A stretch of DNA of 64,000 bases from Copromyces sp. CBS 386.78 (GCA_030685235.1 MU839203.1:1-64000); one strand, 5' to 3'. Shown: positions 34,606 through 46,320, counted from the first letter of the stretch. The notes: generated from the sequence alone by a model not told the origin. Program-made: numbers and translations.

Positions 34606-37492
34606 ACGGACCACCCCACTCATGGCGCGGGGTCCCTCCGGTTTTGGGACCATTCACTCACGCCCCGCCTGCTGTGTTGGCATGTTGTAAGAAACGCCAA
34701 CTGTTACCGTGGTTTCGTGATCTCCTTTGTCTCTGTGTATGGTGGGCATGCTGATGTCGGGCCCTCTTTCCTGGGCAGCTGCATTTGGCGTGCTGGTTAT
34801 ATGACGCCTTCTGCCCGCTTTTTCAACTCTAGAATCGAGACGAAGCGGTCGATCGGGTCCTACTTAAAACCACACTCGCCATTTCGACCGTTCGGGTTCT
34901 ATAAATCCGGAAGACGACCCTCTTATACGATGGCACACTGCTGGTATGGATCTATGATCCAATGATCTTTCAAAAAGACGAAACAAACGACCGTTGTATG
35001 CCGATGTAAAAGGTCATGAATTCCAAGGCTTTTACTTGACGTCTTGGCAAGTTCTGAAAGCAGGGAACACAAAACAAAGATATCGGGTGATCCCTCAAGG
35101 GGTGGGCAGAAAGGGGCTTTGGTGTTAATGACCGGCGGCCTGGTTGTTTTTATTTCCTTACTTGTTCTCTCCGGGTTTTTTTTATCTCTCTAACAGAAAA
35201 GTAGCTCGAGCAGCTGTTTAGGTAGTAAATGGTAGGGGCTACTGAGGTGAATCAGGTTCCACGGGCAGACTTATGTGAAGAGGCGGATGAGCGAACTGTA
35301 TGACAGACAGGTGATTAGGTTTTGCTTTTTGTCTTTTTTCAGTTGGGGATGTACAGTACTCGGACTCTTTTGCCCCGGTGGCCGTTGTGATACTAGGTGT
35401 TCTTGTGTATTTAGAGTCAACTGGTTCACTCATCAACAGGTTAAATGATGATCCAACGCGAGTCGTGACACTTGCCCGTTATATGTCTATTGGCTTGCTT
35501 AACTGGCACTTCTAAAATCCAAAACTAAGCCGACTTGGGAGACATCATGACATCCCAACTTGCTGAAAGAACGGTTCGGGTCAAAGGATGTTGAATGAAG
35601 CTGTAGTTGGTATCCTGTACATATTATGGCATGAGTTAAAAGATTCCCGATCTGGATCTGAATCGCGATATCTTGCATCTCAGGTGGAAGCCGAGTGAAA
35701 GCGCTGCGAAAGAGATTGGCTGGCTGGCGAATGGGGAATATTGGCATATGCAGTTCGTGATCCTGGTCCTATGTAAGCTCAGAAGTAGGTAAGGTACTGG
35801 GAATTGTATCGGCCAGTGTGTGTTCTCTCATCATCATCATCATCATCGGCCAGTTGATTGTGAACTTTGTCTTAATCTCCTCACTTTCATGAGCACAACA
35901 ACACAGTCTCAGCCTGTTGCGCGAGCTACTTGATACCCTCAACGTTCATAGCCAAAACCCTCACGCCCAATCGAAGTTCAAAAGGTACCATGCAAGGTAG
36001 GCCAGCTGAACGGCCATGCCGTCTTCACTCTTCCCTACACCTCTTATGTCTGATCTACACTGCGGTTACATCACATCCTGCTAGATACCGCATCGTTGAA
36101 GTATTGGGAGTGTGAGCGAGTGAGGCGTTGTTGTCAGCATCTGCTTCGGTCTCCCACTCGGTCGTCAAGATGAGGGTTGTCAAGGGTAGGTAAGCAGCAG
36201 TGGTAGGTTAGGTTAGCGTAGCAGACGTAGGGCTAGGAGACATAACCGAACGGGTGATCCTCGATTCCGTCCTATTTTAGCGTAGTTGTCTCCTTGGTTA
36301 CCGTAGCACTGGACCCTTGATGACTTGTGGCGAACGGTCAGGTGACCCTCAAAAACGGTCAAGCCAAGGGGGTTTTGTGAGATCGGCTGGATCTGTTTGG
36401 ATGGGTTCAAGGTTATGTCTTATTTGGCGTTTGTGGAAACTGGAAAGGGAGTGACAGAAACCTGTGATCGAACAAGGCATTGAGGTTCGAGAACTTCAAA
36501 CCCACGCTCAAGATATTGGCAGCAAGACAAGATGACAGACAGCCCAGGCATGAGAGGGCCATTCACTGCTGGAACGGGACGGGAAGGAATGACTGAATGG
36601 TGTGCTTCACGTTGCTGTCACGGCTTGGCAGGCCATCTCGCGGCTGTCGGCTGCGAACCTCCAATGGCTTTCCAGTTGCATTGCTGGGAATTTTCGTCAC
36701 TCGGGATAACCTGGCAACCCCACAACCTGGAAGCCGTTCACTCGGTCCCGCCCTGGATTTCATCCATTCACTTTCTTCCAGAAGGTGCAGTCCAAAAAGC
36801 TCCGCATCTCTTCACTGCCTCTGGGCCCCGGAACCCGACCGATCGCTTTTCTTGCTGACAACTTCCCGACTCTCCTTTATATACCCTTTCCCTTCTGAGC
36901 TTCCCTTCCTTTTTGCCTGCCTGCCTGTGTCTTCTTCTTCTTGTTGTTGTGTTACACGGATCTTGGTTAGGTTGCGCCTCTGCCGTATATCCCTTTTTGC
37001 GCTACGTGCAACGAAGAACACTTAAACACGCATCTCTTTTAGTACCTTTACACTGTCCACTAGCCTTCAAATAAGATAATCCCCGGTGCCACGGGAGCCC
37101 CTAGATTGGCTTTACCGAGAACAACGCTCAACCACCCCCCAGTCACGTCCAGCAAAAGCCGAGCAAAACTTCCGTCCTGCGATTTTTCGCTCTCCCATCA
37201 CCACGACGAGAACCTCTCACCAGACGACTTCACCTTTCCATCGAGTGGTATAGCAGTTATTTCTGCAACGAGAACACCCTTGACCGACGGTAGCTGCACC
37301 TCCAGCTATATAACCGCGAGTCAACAAACCCTGCGTCATTGTTCTTGGCGCCATATCTGCGACCTTCCAAAGGACGGGACACATCCACCTTGCGCATGCG
37401 CCCTGCGCCCCTGAGCAGCGACATATCGAACTTCGCGATACCTTCTTACCAGCCCGAGTCCAAGAGGTAACCCCTCTCACCAAGTCTTCAGA
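34606..37492. other. Large intergenic stretch
   Basis: 2.9 kb without a supported gene. It contains a short (ATC)n microsatellite at about 35830-35850 and several 60-140 codon open stretches with no motif. The last 500 nt are C/T-rich and likely the 5' UTR of the carrier gene. Confidence 0.55.
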
Positions 37493-38801
37493 ATGTCCGC
37501 GGTATGTTCACCCCTTCTCGGCGATCTGTATGGCACGCCGCATGGTCAATAACCTTTGTGCCGCGGCTTAGTGCGCTTCTACTTCCGTTTCCCGTTACAA
37601 GCCGAAACCGCCGAAACGTGGACGCCTGCTTGTACGTTACTGCCTTTCGACCTCTTGCTGACTTTATTTTCCCCCAGACGCCAAGCGCTAGCGGCGCCCC
37701 CTCGCCTCTACCCATACCAACCGTCGAGAAAATGAGCGCCGGCGACCAATTCCGATCCGCAATCTCTCAGCCTACCGTGGCTGCCTTTTGCGCCGGCGGT
37801 GTTGCCGGTGCCGTATCCCGAACGGTAGTCTCGCCCCTCGAGCGCCTAAAAATCCTCTACCAGGTCCAAAGCAACGGTCGCGAAGCGTACAAGCTTAGTG
37901 TGGGCAAGGCGTTGGCCAAGATGTGGAGGGAGGAGGGCTGGAGGGGCTTCATGGCTGGTAACGGAACCAATTGCATCCGTATCGTGCCATACTCGGCGGT
38001 GCAGTTCGGCAGCTACAACTTTTACAAGAGGAACATCTTTGAGAGGCATCCCGGCGACTCTCTCACCCCTCTGTTGAGGTTGACTTGCGGTGGTCTTGCC
38101 GGTATCACATCCGTTACCTTCACCTACCCCCTCGATATCGTCAGGACAAGATTGTCTATCCAGACTGCTTCCTTTGCGGAGCTCGGTGAAAGGCCGCGGA
38201 AAATGCCCGGCATGTGGGAGACATTGGTCAAAATGTACAGGACTGAGGGCGGAGTCCCGGCGCTCTATCGAGGAATCGTTCCCACTGTCGCCGGTGTTGC
38301 TCCTTACGTAAGTCAAACTTGGCATGTGTCAAGACTATCCGTATATGCTGACTGAGGGCAATAGGTCGGCCTGAACTTTATGGTATACGAGCATGTGCGC
38401 CAATATCTTACTTTGGATGGTGAGCAAAACCCGAGTGCCGTCAGGAAATTGCTTGCCGGTGCGATCTCCGGAGCGGTTGCTCAGACCTGCACTTACCCCT
38501 TGTAAGTTCATACCAAGACTCTTTGCCGAGTGACTATGCCGTCGTACTGACAAAGCATAGTGATGTGTTGCGCCGTCGCTTCCAGATCAACACTATGTCT
38601 GGTATGGGATACCAGTACAAGGGCATCTTCGACGCCGTGCGCGTCATCGTCACACAGGAAGGCATGCGCGGCTTGTACAAGGGGATAGTACCCAACTTGC
38701 TCAAGGTCGCTCCCAGCATGGCCTCGAGCTGGCTGAGTTACGAGGTGTGCCGTGATTTCTTTGTGGCCCTGAAGCCCGAGGAGACCAAGCTCTTGCAATA
38801 A
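37493..38801 (+). CDS. Mitochondrial carrier, YPR011C-like
   Basis: A 338-aa inner-membrane solute carrier from exons 37493-37501, 37678-38307, 38365-38501 and 38561-38801. Exon 1 encodes only MSA, and the 176-nt intron 1 is followed by TPSASGAP. Three tandem repeats carry the signatures PLERLK, PLDIVR and PFDVLR. The blocks AGAVSRTVVSPLERLKILYQ, NCIRIVPYSAVQF and SWLSYEV resemble yeast YPR011C, which transports adenosine 5'-phosphosulfate and PAPS. A CoA/ADP-type carrier is the alternative, so the substrate remains inference. The visible second Met (MSAGDQ) could be an alternative start. Confidence 0.88.
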
Positions 38802-39872
38802 TCGCCATGAGCTCGAATGCAAACCGAAAAGTCCGACGAAGCTCTTCAACCACCAAGCGCCAGCTGCGGAATGAACAAAAGACGTTAGAAGTCAACAATA
38901 GAGGGGCAACTCATAGAGCCCTACGTTCATCGCGTATCGACTTTTCTGCCTTCCTTTTCGCACATACCCGGTGATAGTCTGTTTTACCAACCTCTACTAC
39001 CTTTTAATCGACCAGCGCTGCTTATGGAAATCACTGCACTGCCAACATGTAAGTTCAAGGGGTGAGGGGGTGATGGCATTGAAGTAACTCGAGTCAAGTG
39101 ATGACGGCGGGCTCATATTTGAACAAGCCGACACAGGTTCAGCCGGACAAGGCCATGGTGTCTATCAAGAGCAGTCTAATATGAATATAACAAAAAGACA
39201 GGGATTGGAACCGCATTGTAGTGTTTTTTCTGATTTCGCTTGCATCGGAGCTTGTTTTTATTGCATGGTGGTCATTTCTGCTTCTCGGTTAACAGCAATT
39301 GGGGTTCCGAAAGCACAGCGAAAGTTCGTAGGCAAGTGCCATACCCAGCTGAAGATACATTAAAGAAGGGAAGGAGTTAAATAGCCAGAACGAGGCGTCT
39401 TGCGAGAACATGGAAAGGTTGGCGATAGAGAAAAGCCATAAGAGCACAGGTGCTACATGAAGCACAAATAGATAGAAATACTACCGCATGTCTTCCCAAG
39501 AACTGTTGTGACTTTTCCTGAAGTTCCTGGATGACTGGATATGCGAATGGGGATAGCGGCACTTTGTCGGGACAGACGGGAGGACGACAATGACGGAACG
39601 TCCCGCAAAAGGGGAAAACAAACAAAAGTGACAGGGAGGTGACGGGTGGGGCCGGACTGGGCGCACGAGCCTTGTTAAAGCTGCACGCACAGACCAGTCC
39701 TCCACCGGCTGGCGCCTCTGGGCCCACAACCCCAATTTCTGCCATTGATGACCGCCCGCACAAATCCGCCAGCGGTTGGACACCAAAAACTTCTGTGAAT
39801 TTTGCGGCACCTCTGGATTTCTGGATTTGACAACCCCCGATTTCAGTCGACAATCGAGAGTCAGCCGCCAAG
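38802..39872. other. Intergenic, carrier 3' flank and eL18 promoter
   Basis: 1.1 kb without a supported gene. The ORFs at 39377-39894 on the minus strand lie over the eL18 promoter and carry no motif. Confidence 0.55.
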
Positions 39873-40943
39873 ATGGGTACGTAAAAAACAACAAAACACC
39901 ATCACAACTGCCACCGAAATGGCCTCCTTTGAAGCCTTTGTGTGCGAGTGGACGAGATTTTCAACGTTGTGAAAAACCGAGAAACTTCTTCGATCTGCGA
40001 CCATGGCAATTTTCACCTGCGTTCCCGGTGTCGCTGGAGATGGTCCTGTTGGTGCGCTCGATAGAAGTCATACCGCATTCAACCGGATCGCGCGCCCTCT
40101 CTCTGAGAATGAAGAGGACGTGGCGATCTGGTGCGGATAGGCCTCGAGGCGCAAAAAACATCAACAACGGACGTACTCCGCGCACTTGGTCGAGCAACGG
40201 CACGCCAGTCTGAGCATACCTGAACCATTGAAGGCTGACTGGGAGTCTGTTTGCGACGAATAGGTATCGATCTCCGCAAGCACCACGAGCGGTCCACTCA
40301 CCGCAAGGCCCCCAAGAGCGACAATGTCTACTTGAAGCTCCTGGTCAAGCTTTACCGCTTCCTTGCCCGTAAGTTTTCAATATCCCCAGGCCCTCCCTCT
40401 TGTGAGAGTCGTTATGATACTAACCCGACCTCCCAGGCCGCACTGACTCTGCCTTCAACAAGGTCGTGCTCCGCCGGTTGTTCATGTCCCGCATCAACCG
40501 TCCCCCCATCTCTCTCTCTCGCATTGCCTCCAACCTCAAGAACGGCAACGAGAAGAAGACCGTCGTTGTTGTCGGTACCGTCACCGATGACAACCGTCTC
40601 TTGACCGTCCCCAAGGTCTCGGTTGCTGCCCTCCGCTTCACCGCCACTGCCCGTGCTCGCATCGAGGCTGCCGGTGGCCAGGCCATCACCCTCGACCAGC
40701 TCGCCCTTGAGAAGCCCACCGGTGCCAACACCCTCCTTCTCCGTGGCCCCAAGAACGCTCGCGAGGCCTTCAAGCACTTCGGCTTCGGTCCCCACAAGAA
40801 CAAGGTGCGTCATCGCATTGTCAGACCCTCCTGGGAAGGAAACAGATTACTGACACCCATTACAGAAGCCCTACGTCGCTTCCAAGGGCCGCAAGTTCGA
40901 GCGTGCTCGTGGTCGCAGAAGATCCAAGGGTTTCAAGGTCTAA
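39873..40943 (+). CDS. rpl18: 60S ribosomal protein eL18
   Basis: A structural protein of the large cytosolic ribosomal subunit, 184 aa. Exons are 39873-39876, 40264-40368, 40437-40804 and 40866-40943. Exon 1 is just ATGG, and the 387-nt first intron joins it to [20 protein letters not shown]. Diagnostic segments are [52 protein letters not shown] and the basic end [10 protein letters not shown]. Yeast eL18 is 186 aa, so the length agrees. Codon use is strongly biased to C-ending codons, as expected for high expression. Confidence 0.95.
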
Positions 40944-41403
40944 ACGGAGCAAAGATACCCCTGGCGACATCCTCTGGTACAAGGCGTGGGGAATCTTTTG
41001 CTGCTCTCTCTTATACCGCTGTTGGCAAGAATGGCTATGCTTGGCTGTTTTTGCTTTGCGTATTTGGGTTTGCATGGGGCAATACTCTGGGCTGCGGCTG
41101 GCGTGCAATCATCATAGGGCAACTTTCTTCCATTTATGACAAGGAAATTGATGACCACCACGTCTTTACCAGAACCATTTGATATCTGTGATTGTGACCG
41201 ATGTGAATGATGATGTGCTTGGGTAGCTCTGATGTGTCTGCCATAACCTCTCGCTTTTTTCGATACAGGAAAGCTCTTTTTATGGGTACCTTATCTGGTG
41301 TACAATGTTCTAAGCGGGCAAACAAAAAGTTTTTATCCCCTGATATGTATGCCCTAATAACGCCGGTTTACTCATACAAGTGCTTTTTATGAACCCAGTA
41401 GCA
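40944..41403. other. Convergent 3' flanks of eL18 and Mrm2
   Basis: A 460-bp tail-to-tail spacer with both 3' UTRs. Nothing else recognised. Confidence 0.6.
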
Positions 41404-43306
41404 TCAAAGAGGAATATCCTCCAAAATAACATCCCCCCTCCTATTCAGCGCAACGAAATACGCCTCCTTTGATTCCTACTCACACATCACACCTCGTCAG
41501 TTAACCAAGCTATTCCTGTCCTGTCCAAACAATGGGCAACGGCGGAAAACGGAGGAGCGACGAAAGGAAGACTTACACTCCTAGAACTATCCGGCTTGTC
41601 CCTATACACCTTGGTGAACAACTTCTTAAGCATAGCCTCCAGCTCCTTGTCCTCGGACCCTTGGTAGAACTTGCAGACGAAGTGTCCACCGGGTTTGAGC
41701 GTGTCGTTTGCGAATGAGAGTGCGGCGTAGCAGAGGTCCTGTTTTTGGGGAGGAAGGAGGTTGAGGTAGGGAATTAGTTTATGGGCGAGGATTAATGTGA
41801 AATAAACATAAAAGCCGGAGACAACGTACCATGCTACCGGCGTGGTCCTTGAATGAAATCCCGCTCGTGTTCATCATCCTGTTATACGGGTTACTCATAG
41901 TCTTGAGGGAGAAGCCGGAGGTTTGGGGCCAGGGTTCTGACATGTCGCTTAGCACTACCTGTTTTTTGTGTTTTTTTTGTGTTAACGGTAAAGTAAGCAT
42001 TTAGGAGTTAGTTCGGTGTCCGTTTTCCCAGTTGCGGGTAAAGAGCAAGCGAGTGAATGGCTGGGGGACAGGGAACGGGGGAAAAGGGGGAGGTTAGAAG
42101 ACGCACATCAACCAACCGCATTTGCTCGTTCTGCTTCTTCTTCTTTGGTTGTTGTTGTTGTTCTTCTTCTTCTTCTTCTCCTTCGAGTTCCTCAAAACGC
42201 TCTTCGCTATCGGACTTTCTTTCCGCGTCAGCGTCCGTTGTTGTCGTCGCTTTATTCTCGGAGTCCTGATCCTGTTCCTGTTCCATAACCTCGGGCTGCT
42301 GCATGACCTGTGCCTCTCGGACAGCCATCCGTTCCAGCTCGATATAACTCGGTCGGTCAGCAAACACCACTTGCTCTTCCGCCCCCTTTCGTTCTTGCCG
42401 TTCCTGTCTTTCCTGTTGCCGCCGCAGCACCTCCATTTCCCAAGTGTTTGGCTCCTTATGTTGCTGCCGGTCCAACAGCTCCCCTTGCCACCTGTCTGTG
42501 ATCTCCAACTTATCCATCTCCTCAGCAATGTCCTCCACCATCTCGGCATCCTTCTTCTTCAGCTTCCCTTCTCCTTCATTCACAACCTCGCCTCTGTCTT
42601 CCACCTCCCTCCCAGTCTCAGTCTTAGTCTCCAACCCCCACTCCCTCCTCCCCTCCTCTTCCTCCCTCTCCCTCCTCTCCTCCGCCTCCCTCTCCCTAGC
42701 CTCCCTCTCCTCCGCCTCCAACCTCTCCTTCTCCAACCTAGCAACCTCGGCTTCTCTCTGCGCCTCCTTCCTCGCCATCTCCCTCAATTGCTCCCCCCTC
42801 CGCCGTCCTTCCTCCTCCCTCAACCACCCCTTTACTATCCCCCTCACCCCCTCCGACAAAAAATTCCCCTGAATGGCACTCACACCCCTCGGCGGCTGGG
42901 CGGGGATGATGTCGATCCCGACCACTTTTCCATCGGGCTTAGTCAGGTCTAGAGCAACTTGCGACCAGGATCCCGGAGCGAAACCGAGGTCGACGACGAT
43001 TTGGCCCGAGGCCCGTCGGAAGAGGCGGTATTTTTTGTTGATCTCGAGGAGCTTGAAGGCGGCGCGGGATTTAAGATGCGCCGTGCGCGCGGAGCGGGCG
43101 TAGGGGTCGGAGGATTGGCGGGCTTTCCAGCGGGAGGAGGAGGAGGAGGAGGAGGAGGAGGAGAGGCGGGTTTGGAGGGTCTGGGGGGTTGTGGGGTTAG
43201 TGGTGAGAAATTGGGAGGTCCTCGTGGTGTTGATTGTGGGTGGGAGGGTGGATGTTAGTGGTCTTGAACGGAGGCGAAGGCCAGGTGGTAGTCGTCGGGG
43301 CAACAT
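41404..43306 (-). CDS. mrm2: Mitochondrial 21S rRNA 2'-O-methyltransferase with large insertion
   Basis: An FtsJ/RrmJ-family SAM-dependent methyltransferase acting on the peptidyl-transferase loop of the mitochondrial large rRNA. Exons are 43306-42107, 41958-41830, 41738-41577 and 41475-41404, 520 aa. An Arg/Ser/Thr-rich presequence and a Ser tract (about residues 49-58) precede the fold. The K-D-K-E tetrad is complete: SRAAFKLLEI, VVLSDMSEPW, GGHFVCKFYQG and SKEAYFVALN. The SAM motif is VVDLGFAPGSWSQVA. Between GNFLSEGVRGIVKGWL and the second motif sits an insertion of about 230 residues (about 163-397), rich in Glu/Arg/Lys/Gln, predicted coiled coil. It is absent from bacterial RrmJ and yeast Mrm2, as far as I recall those lengths. 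The insertion is in the first exon and is not an intron in this reading, since it stays open throughout. Confidence 0.9.
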
Positions 43307-44073
43307 CTTTGGCGTGTTTGAATGTATGAGATTTTTGGTTGACGATGGATGTGTGGATGTGTGTCTCGGAAAAGAAGGGTGGGTAGATCGAGGTAAAGGA
43401 CGATGATTATGGTGCAGTGCGGATAAGCTCTTTTTCGGACAGACAACGAACGAAGAAGCCTAAAAATTGATGGTCCATCTCAATTTAATGAGGACATGAG
43501 TGGTTGATAGTGGATAGAATGGCAGTTGTTATTTGGAGACTTGCATGCAATTTGTGAAGTTTTTCCCACATCGCTTCCGTTCGCTTTGTACGATAATCAA
43601 TCACAATAAGCGACCCACACAAGTCTGCCTAGCCACGTAAGCTGCATTGCTGCATACACTGTTCAACGTCATCCCTTTGTCCCCGCATCACAAAGCAAAC
43701 ATCTCTACTCAATCACTTCACCAATTCATCACGGAACGCGATCATCTTGAACAATTCACACGCGTGGGCTTGAACCCACTGAATGCAACACCACATATAC
43801 TCCATTTTATTATCAAACAACCAGCTTGTGCGCTGTAAGATAACCGCGATGCCGGCTGGCTCGAGGCGGGTATCCCACATCAACTCAAAATCCAACTATC
43901 ACCGCGCAAAAGAACTACTGAATTTCGCGGTAAAAACACATGAGGCCAAAAACCAGAAACGTGAACCATCATTAACGACGAAAACAAGCCCGATATTTAT
44001 CGTCCAACTCGAAATTCCTCAAGATGGACAGCCTTCCGTATATCAACGCTCTGCCCAGACATTAGTGATTGCT
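43307..44073. other. Intergenic spacer
   Basis: 0.77 kb between Mrm2 start and the 3' side of the Cys-rich gene. A minus-strand 60-codon ORF at 43713-43895 has no support. A T-arm-like GTGGGTTCAAGCCCAC at about 43763 lacks the rest of a tRNA. Confidence 0.5.
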
Positions 44074-44469
44074 TCACCACCGGCGTGCTCTCACTTCAAC
44101 AAACATGCAACGCAGCCCGCGGCCGCAACATCTATGTATTCTTTCCTCGTCCAAACAACCGACTCTGGCTCCCAAAGTTCCACCTTCCTTCGCCTTTTCC
44201 CCTGGGGTTGTTGAAGTATCATCATTCACATGGGCGATGATGTCTTCGATGTCGTGGGCAAGATCCGTATTGGCATCTTTGCTGACCGCTGCAGGAGAAG
44301 TCACGATCAAGTCTTCTCGCTTTGCAATGAAGCCACGGTCCAAGCAGATAAACCGATAGCAATGGCTAGAAAGCTCGACAACTCTAAACTCGTCAGCTCC
44401 CGCTCCAGCGGCCTTGACAGTTTTAGAGATTTCGAATATCGTGTTAGGAATTCTTTCCTTGTCCAGCGA
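44074..44469 (-). pseudogene. Possible C-terminal extension of the Cys-rich gene behind a stop
   Basis: This is in the same frame as the preceding 616-aa ORF and separated from it by one TAG. It reads as ordinary protein (IPNTIFEISKTVKAAG, then RGFIAKREDLIVTSPAAV and DLAHDIEDIIAHVNDD) and ends at 44074. The TAG is part of a CCACCTAG that could serve as an intron acceptor, but no good donor keeping frame was found. It could be a missed exon, a stop in this strain, or chance. Confidence 0.4.
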
Positions 44470-46320
44470 CTAGGTGGCCGAAGGAGATTCCTGATCTGCA
44501 TGGCCGATGGTGGCCGAGGACTCAGAGTGCTGTTCGTCGACGGTGGCCGGGGCCTTGGCCATTTCTCGCCGCTGGCGTCCACGGGCATCGACATCCGTGT
44601 CCATCGGGCGCCACCTCCAGGCGCGGTCCCACCCCCACCCAGGTCGCCTTCGCCCGACCGCAGCCACCGTGGCCGTACCTACATCCAGTCCGTATCGCGA
44701 TCCGACTTTGGCGGCCCACCATAACCGTCGCATCATCCACCTACCTCCTCGCCAACAGGGCCGCCATATGCTTCTCCAGCGCGTTTTCCGTCGTTCCAAC
44801 TCCACAAGGTTGTCAAGGCTGACTTGCGTCGCCGCCTCGTGCTGAACACACAGCCCAGCATATCGCCGCTGAGCCGCAGCCAGTCGCTGTCGATAAGCTT
44901 CGGCTTCAACTTGATCTTGTCCAACTTGATCTTGTTCAACTTGAGCCGCAGCCAGTCGCTGTCGATAAGCTTCGGCTTCAACTTGATCTTGTCCAACTTG
45001 ATCTTGTCCTGTTGTGCCTGTGGTACTAGTCAAACCGCGGTCGGTTCCCGGTACCTGACGAGTAAAAGACTGCCTCAAAGACGATGGTTTTTTCTCGAAG
45101 GTTTTGTGTCGCTTCACCTCGCAGACAAGACGCGTATCCTTCAAGTAGTTGCGGTCAATGACGCGGAACTTTTGACGGAGCCTCATGATCGCTGCTGCCG
45201 GGTGTCTCTTCGCCACTGCCGTACGGATGTGGGACTTGACATTTTCCATCATGATTTTCTTGGTTTCTCCAACGCTGCAGTTGGGAATGGGATTAGGGTT
45301 CCAGTCGCCCAATAAGTCAAATCCGTTTTCCTCCGCGTGTTCATCGCGGCTGCTTCTATATAGATCGATGGTGTTGAAACAAGTGTCGACGTTGCTGCGA
45401 AATCTGCAGTTCTCCCAGATGTGCTGCTTGGCCTTTTCAAGAAGAAGGGCCTTTGCTCGTGCCTTTTCACCAGGGGTAGGTGTCTCTTTACCAGGGTTCG
45501 GTGCCTCTTTTTCGTTCTCTTGCCATTCTAGCCACTGTGCGTTGACAGCGGCCCAGAGCACACCCCCCCTGACGAACTTCGGCTCATACGTGTCCGCATA
45601 GAGCAGGTACTCTTTATATCCGTTTAAGAGCCTGCAATGACTACAGATCGCATGCGCGGAAAGCATGAGCTTGACTTGAGTATTCAACACCACCCTGCTG
45701 TAAGCCTCCCTCCAGTCCTGCCTTGGTTCCTGATTACCTGTGGAGCGAAAAGTTGGATAGAAATACTCCATCTGCGCATCCTCGAGCTCACGCAGAGCCT
45801 TAGTCCGAAGCTTGGGGTGGTCAGGCCTGCAGCACTGTCCGAGGCCCTGGCTCTCAGAGCAACAACTGAAGCAACCACGCGAGCCATCGGCCCTGTTCAG
45901 CTTCAGGCAGTGACAACACTCCCAGAAAGCCACCATGCCGCGGTCAATATGGTTGGGTAATCCAACCCGGAGGCCGATGCCAGTGAAGATGGGCTGGCGT
46001 CTGTGGTTGGTCAAAACACATTTTGAGCAGAGAGAATGCGGCGGGGGACCCAACTCGTTGCCCTCATAGTCCCGCTTTCTGCTCCGACAGGCCCCAGCAC
46101 ATGGTTTCAACTGGTGCGTGTTGGCAGGGCCAATCTCCACTGGCTCGCCGTAGGCACCACGCTGGCTGTTCTCGTACCGGCATTCGCAGCACGTCCAGCC
46201 AACAGGAATAATAAGCCGGTCACGGCGATCCGGAAGGCCATATCGCAGTCGGAAATAAGACGAATGATCGGCCATTCCTGTGTCCGCGTTCGGGAACTGT
46301 GATGGAACTGGGTTGGCCAT
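44470..46320 (-). CDS. Cys-rich protein with RanBP2-like zinc fingers, unrecognised
   Basis: A 616-aa ORF that I do not recognise as a named family. Module 2 (W133-x-C-x2-C-x3-N-x7-C-x2-C, WECCHCLKLN...CFSC) is one residue off the RanBP2/NZF zinc-finger spacing. Module 1 (W42-x-C-x2-C-x3-N, WTCCECRYEN) has the same first half, with its second cysteine pair displaced to C74/C78. Further pairs are C98/C101, C163/C164 and C226/C229. Residues 443-460 and 467-484 are identical (GQDQVEAEAYRQRLAAAQ), from a 72-bp duplication. The C-terminal 100 residues are Arg/Trp-rich and look unlike coding sequence, suggesting a frameshift or an intron I could not place. After the TAG the same frame stays open for another 131 codons (to 44074). 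The gene may be functional with a misjudged 3' end, or decaying. Confidence 0.6.
   Translation of the reverse strand: MANPVPSQFPNADTGMADHSSYFRLRYGLPDRRDRLIIPVGWTCCECRYENSQRGAYGEPVEIGPANTHQLKPCAGACRSRKRDYEGNELGPPPHSLCSKCVLTNHRRQPIFTGIGLRVGLPNHIDRGMVAFWECCHCLKLNRADGSRGCFSCCSESQGLGQCCRPDHPKLRTKALRELEDAQMEYFYPTFRSTGNQEPRQDWREAYSRVVLNTQVKLMLSAHAICSHCRLLNGYKEYLLYADTYEPKFVRGGVLWAAVNAQWLEWQENEKEAPNPGKETPTPGEKARAKALLLEKAKQHIWENCRFRSNVDTCFNTIDLYRSSRDEHAEENGFDLLGDWNPNPIPNCSVGETKKIMMENVKSHIRTAVAKRHPAAAIMRLRQKFRVIDRNYLKDTRLVCEVKRHKTFEKKPSSLRQSFTRQVPGTDRGLTSTTGTTGQDQVGQDQVEAEAYRQRLAAAQVEQDQVGQDQVEAEAYRQRLAAAQRRYAGLCVQHEAATQVSLDNLVELERRKTRWRSIWRPCWRGGRWMMRRLWWAAKVGSRYGLDVGTATVAAVGRRRPGWGWDRAWRWRPMDTDVDARGRQRREMAKAPATVDEQHSESSATIGHADQESPSAT
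44871..45007. repeat. 72-bp tandem duplication inside the Cys-rich gene
   Basis: Two copies with a period of 72 bp start at 44871 and 44943 with GAGCCGCAGCCAGTCGCTGT. Each contains a shorter 15-bp internal repeat (CAACTTGATCTTGTC). Because 72 is a multiple of three, the duplication lengthens the protein without breaking frame. Confidence 0.9.

Noticed and set aside
43755..43790. tRNA-like T-arm GTGGGTTCAAGCCCAC
   Set aside because: No matching acceptor, D-arm or anticodon arm within tRNA distance on either strand.
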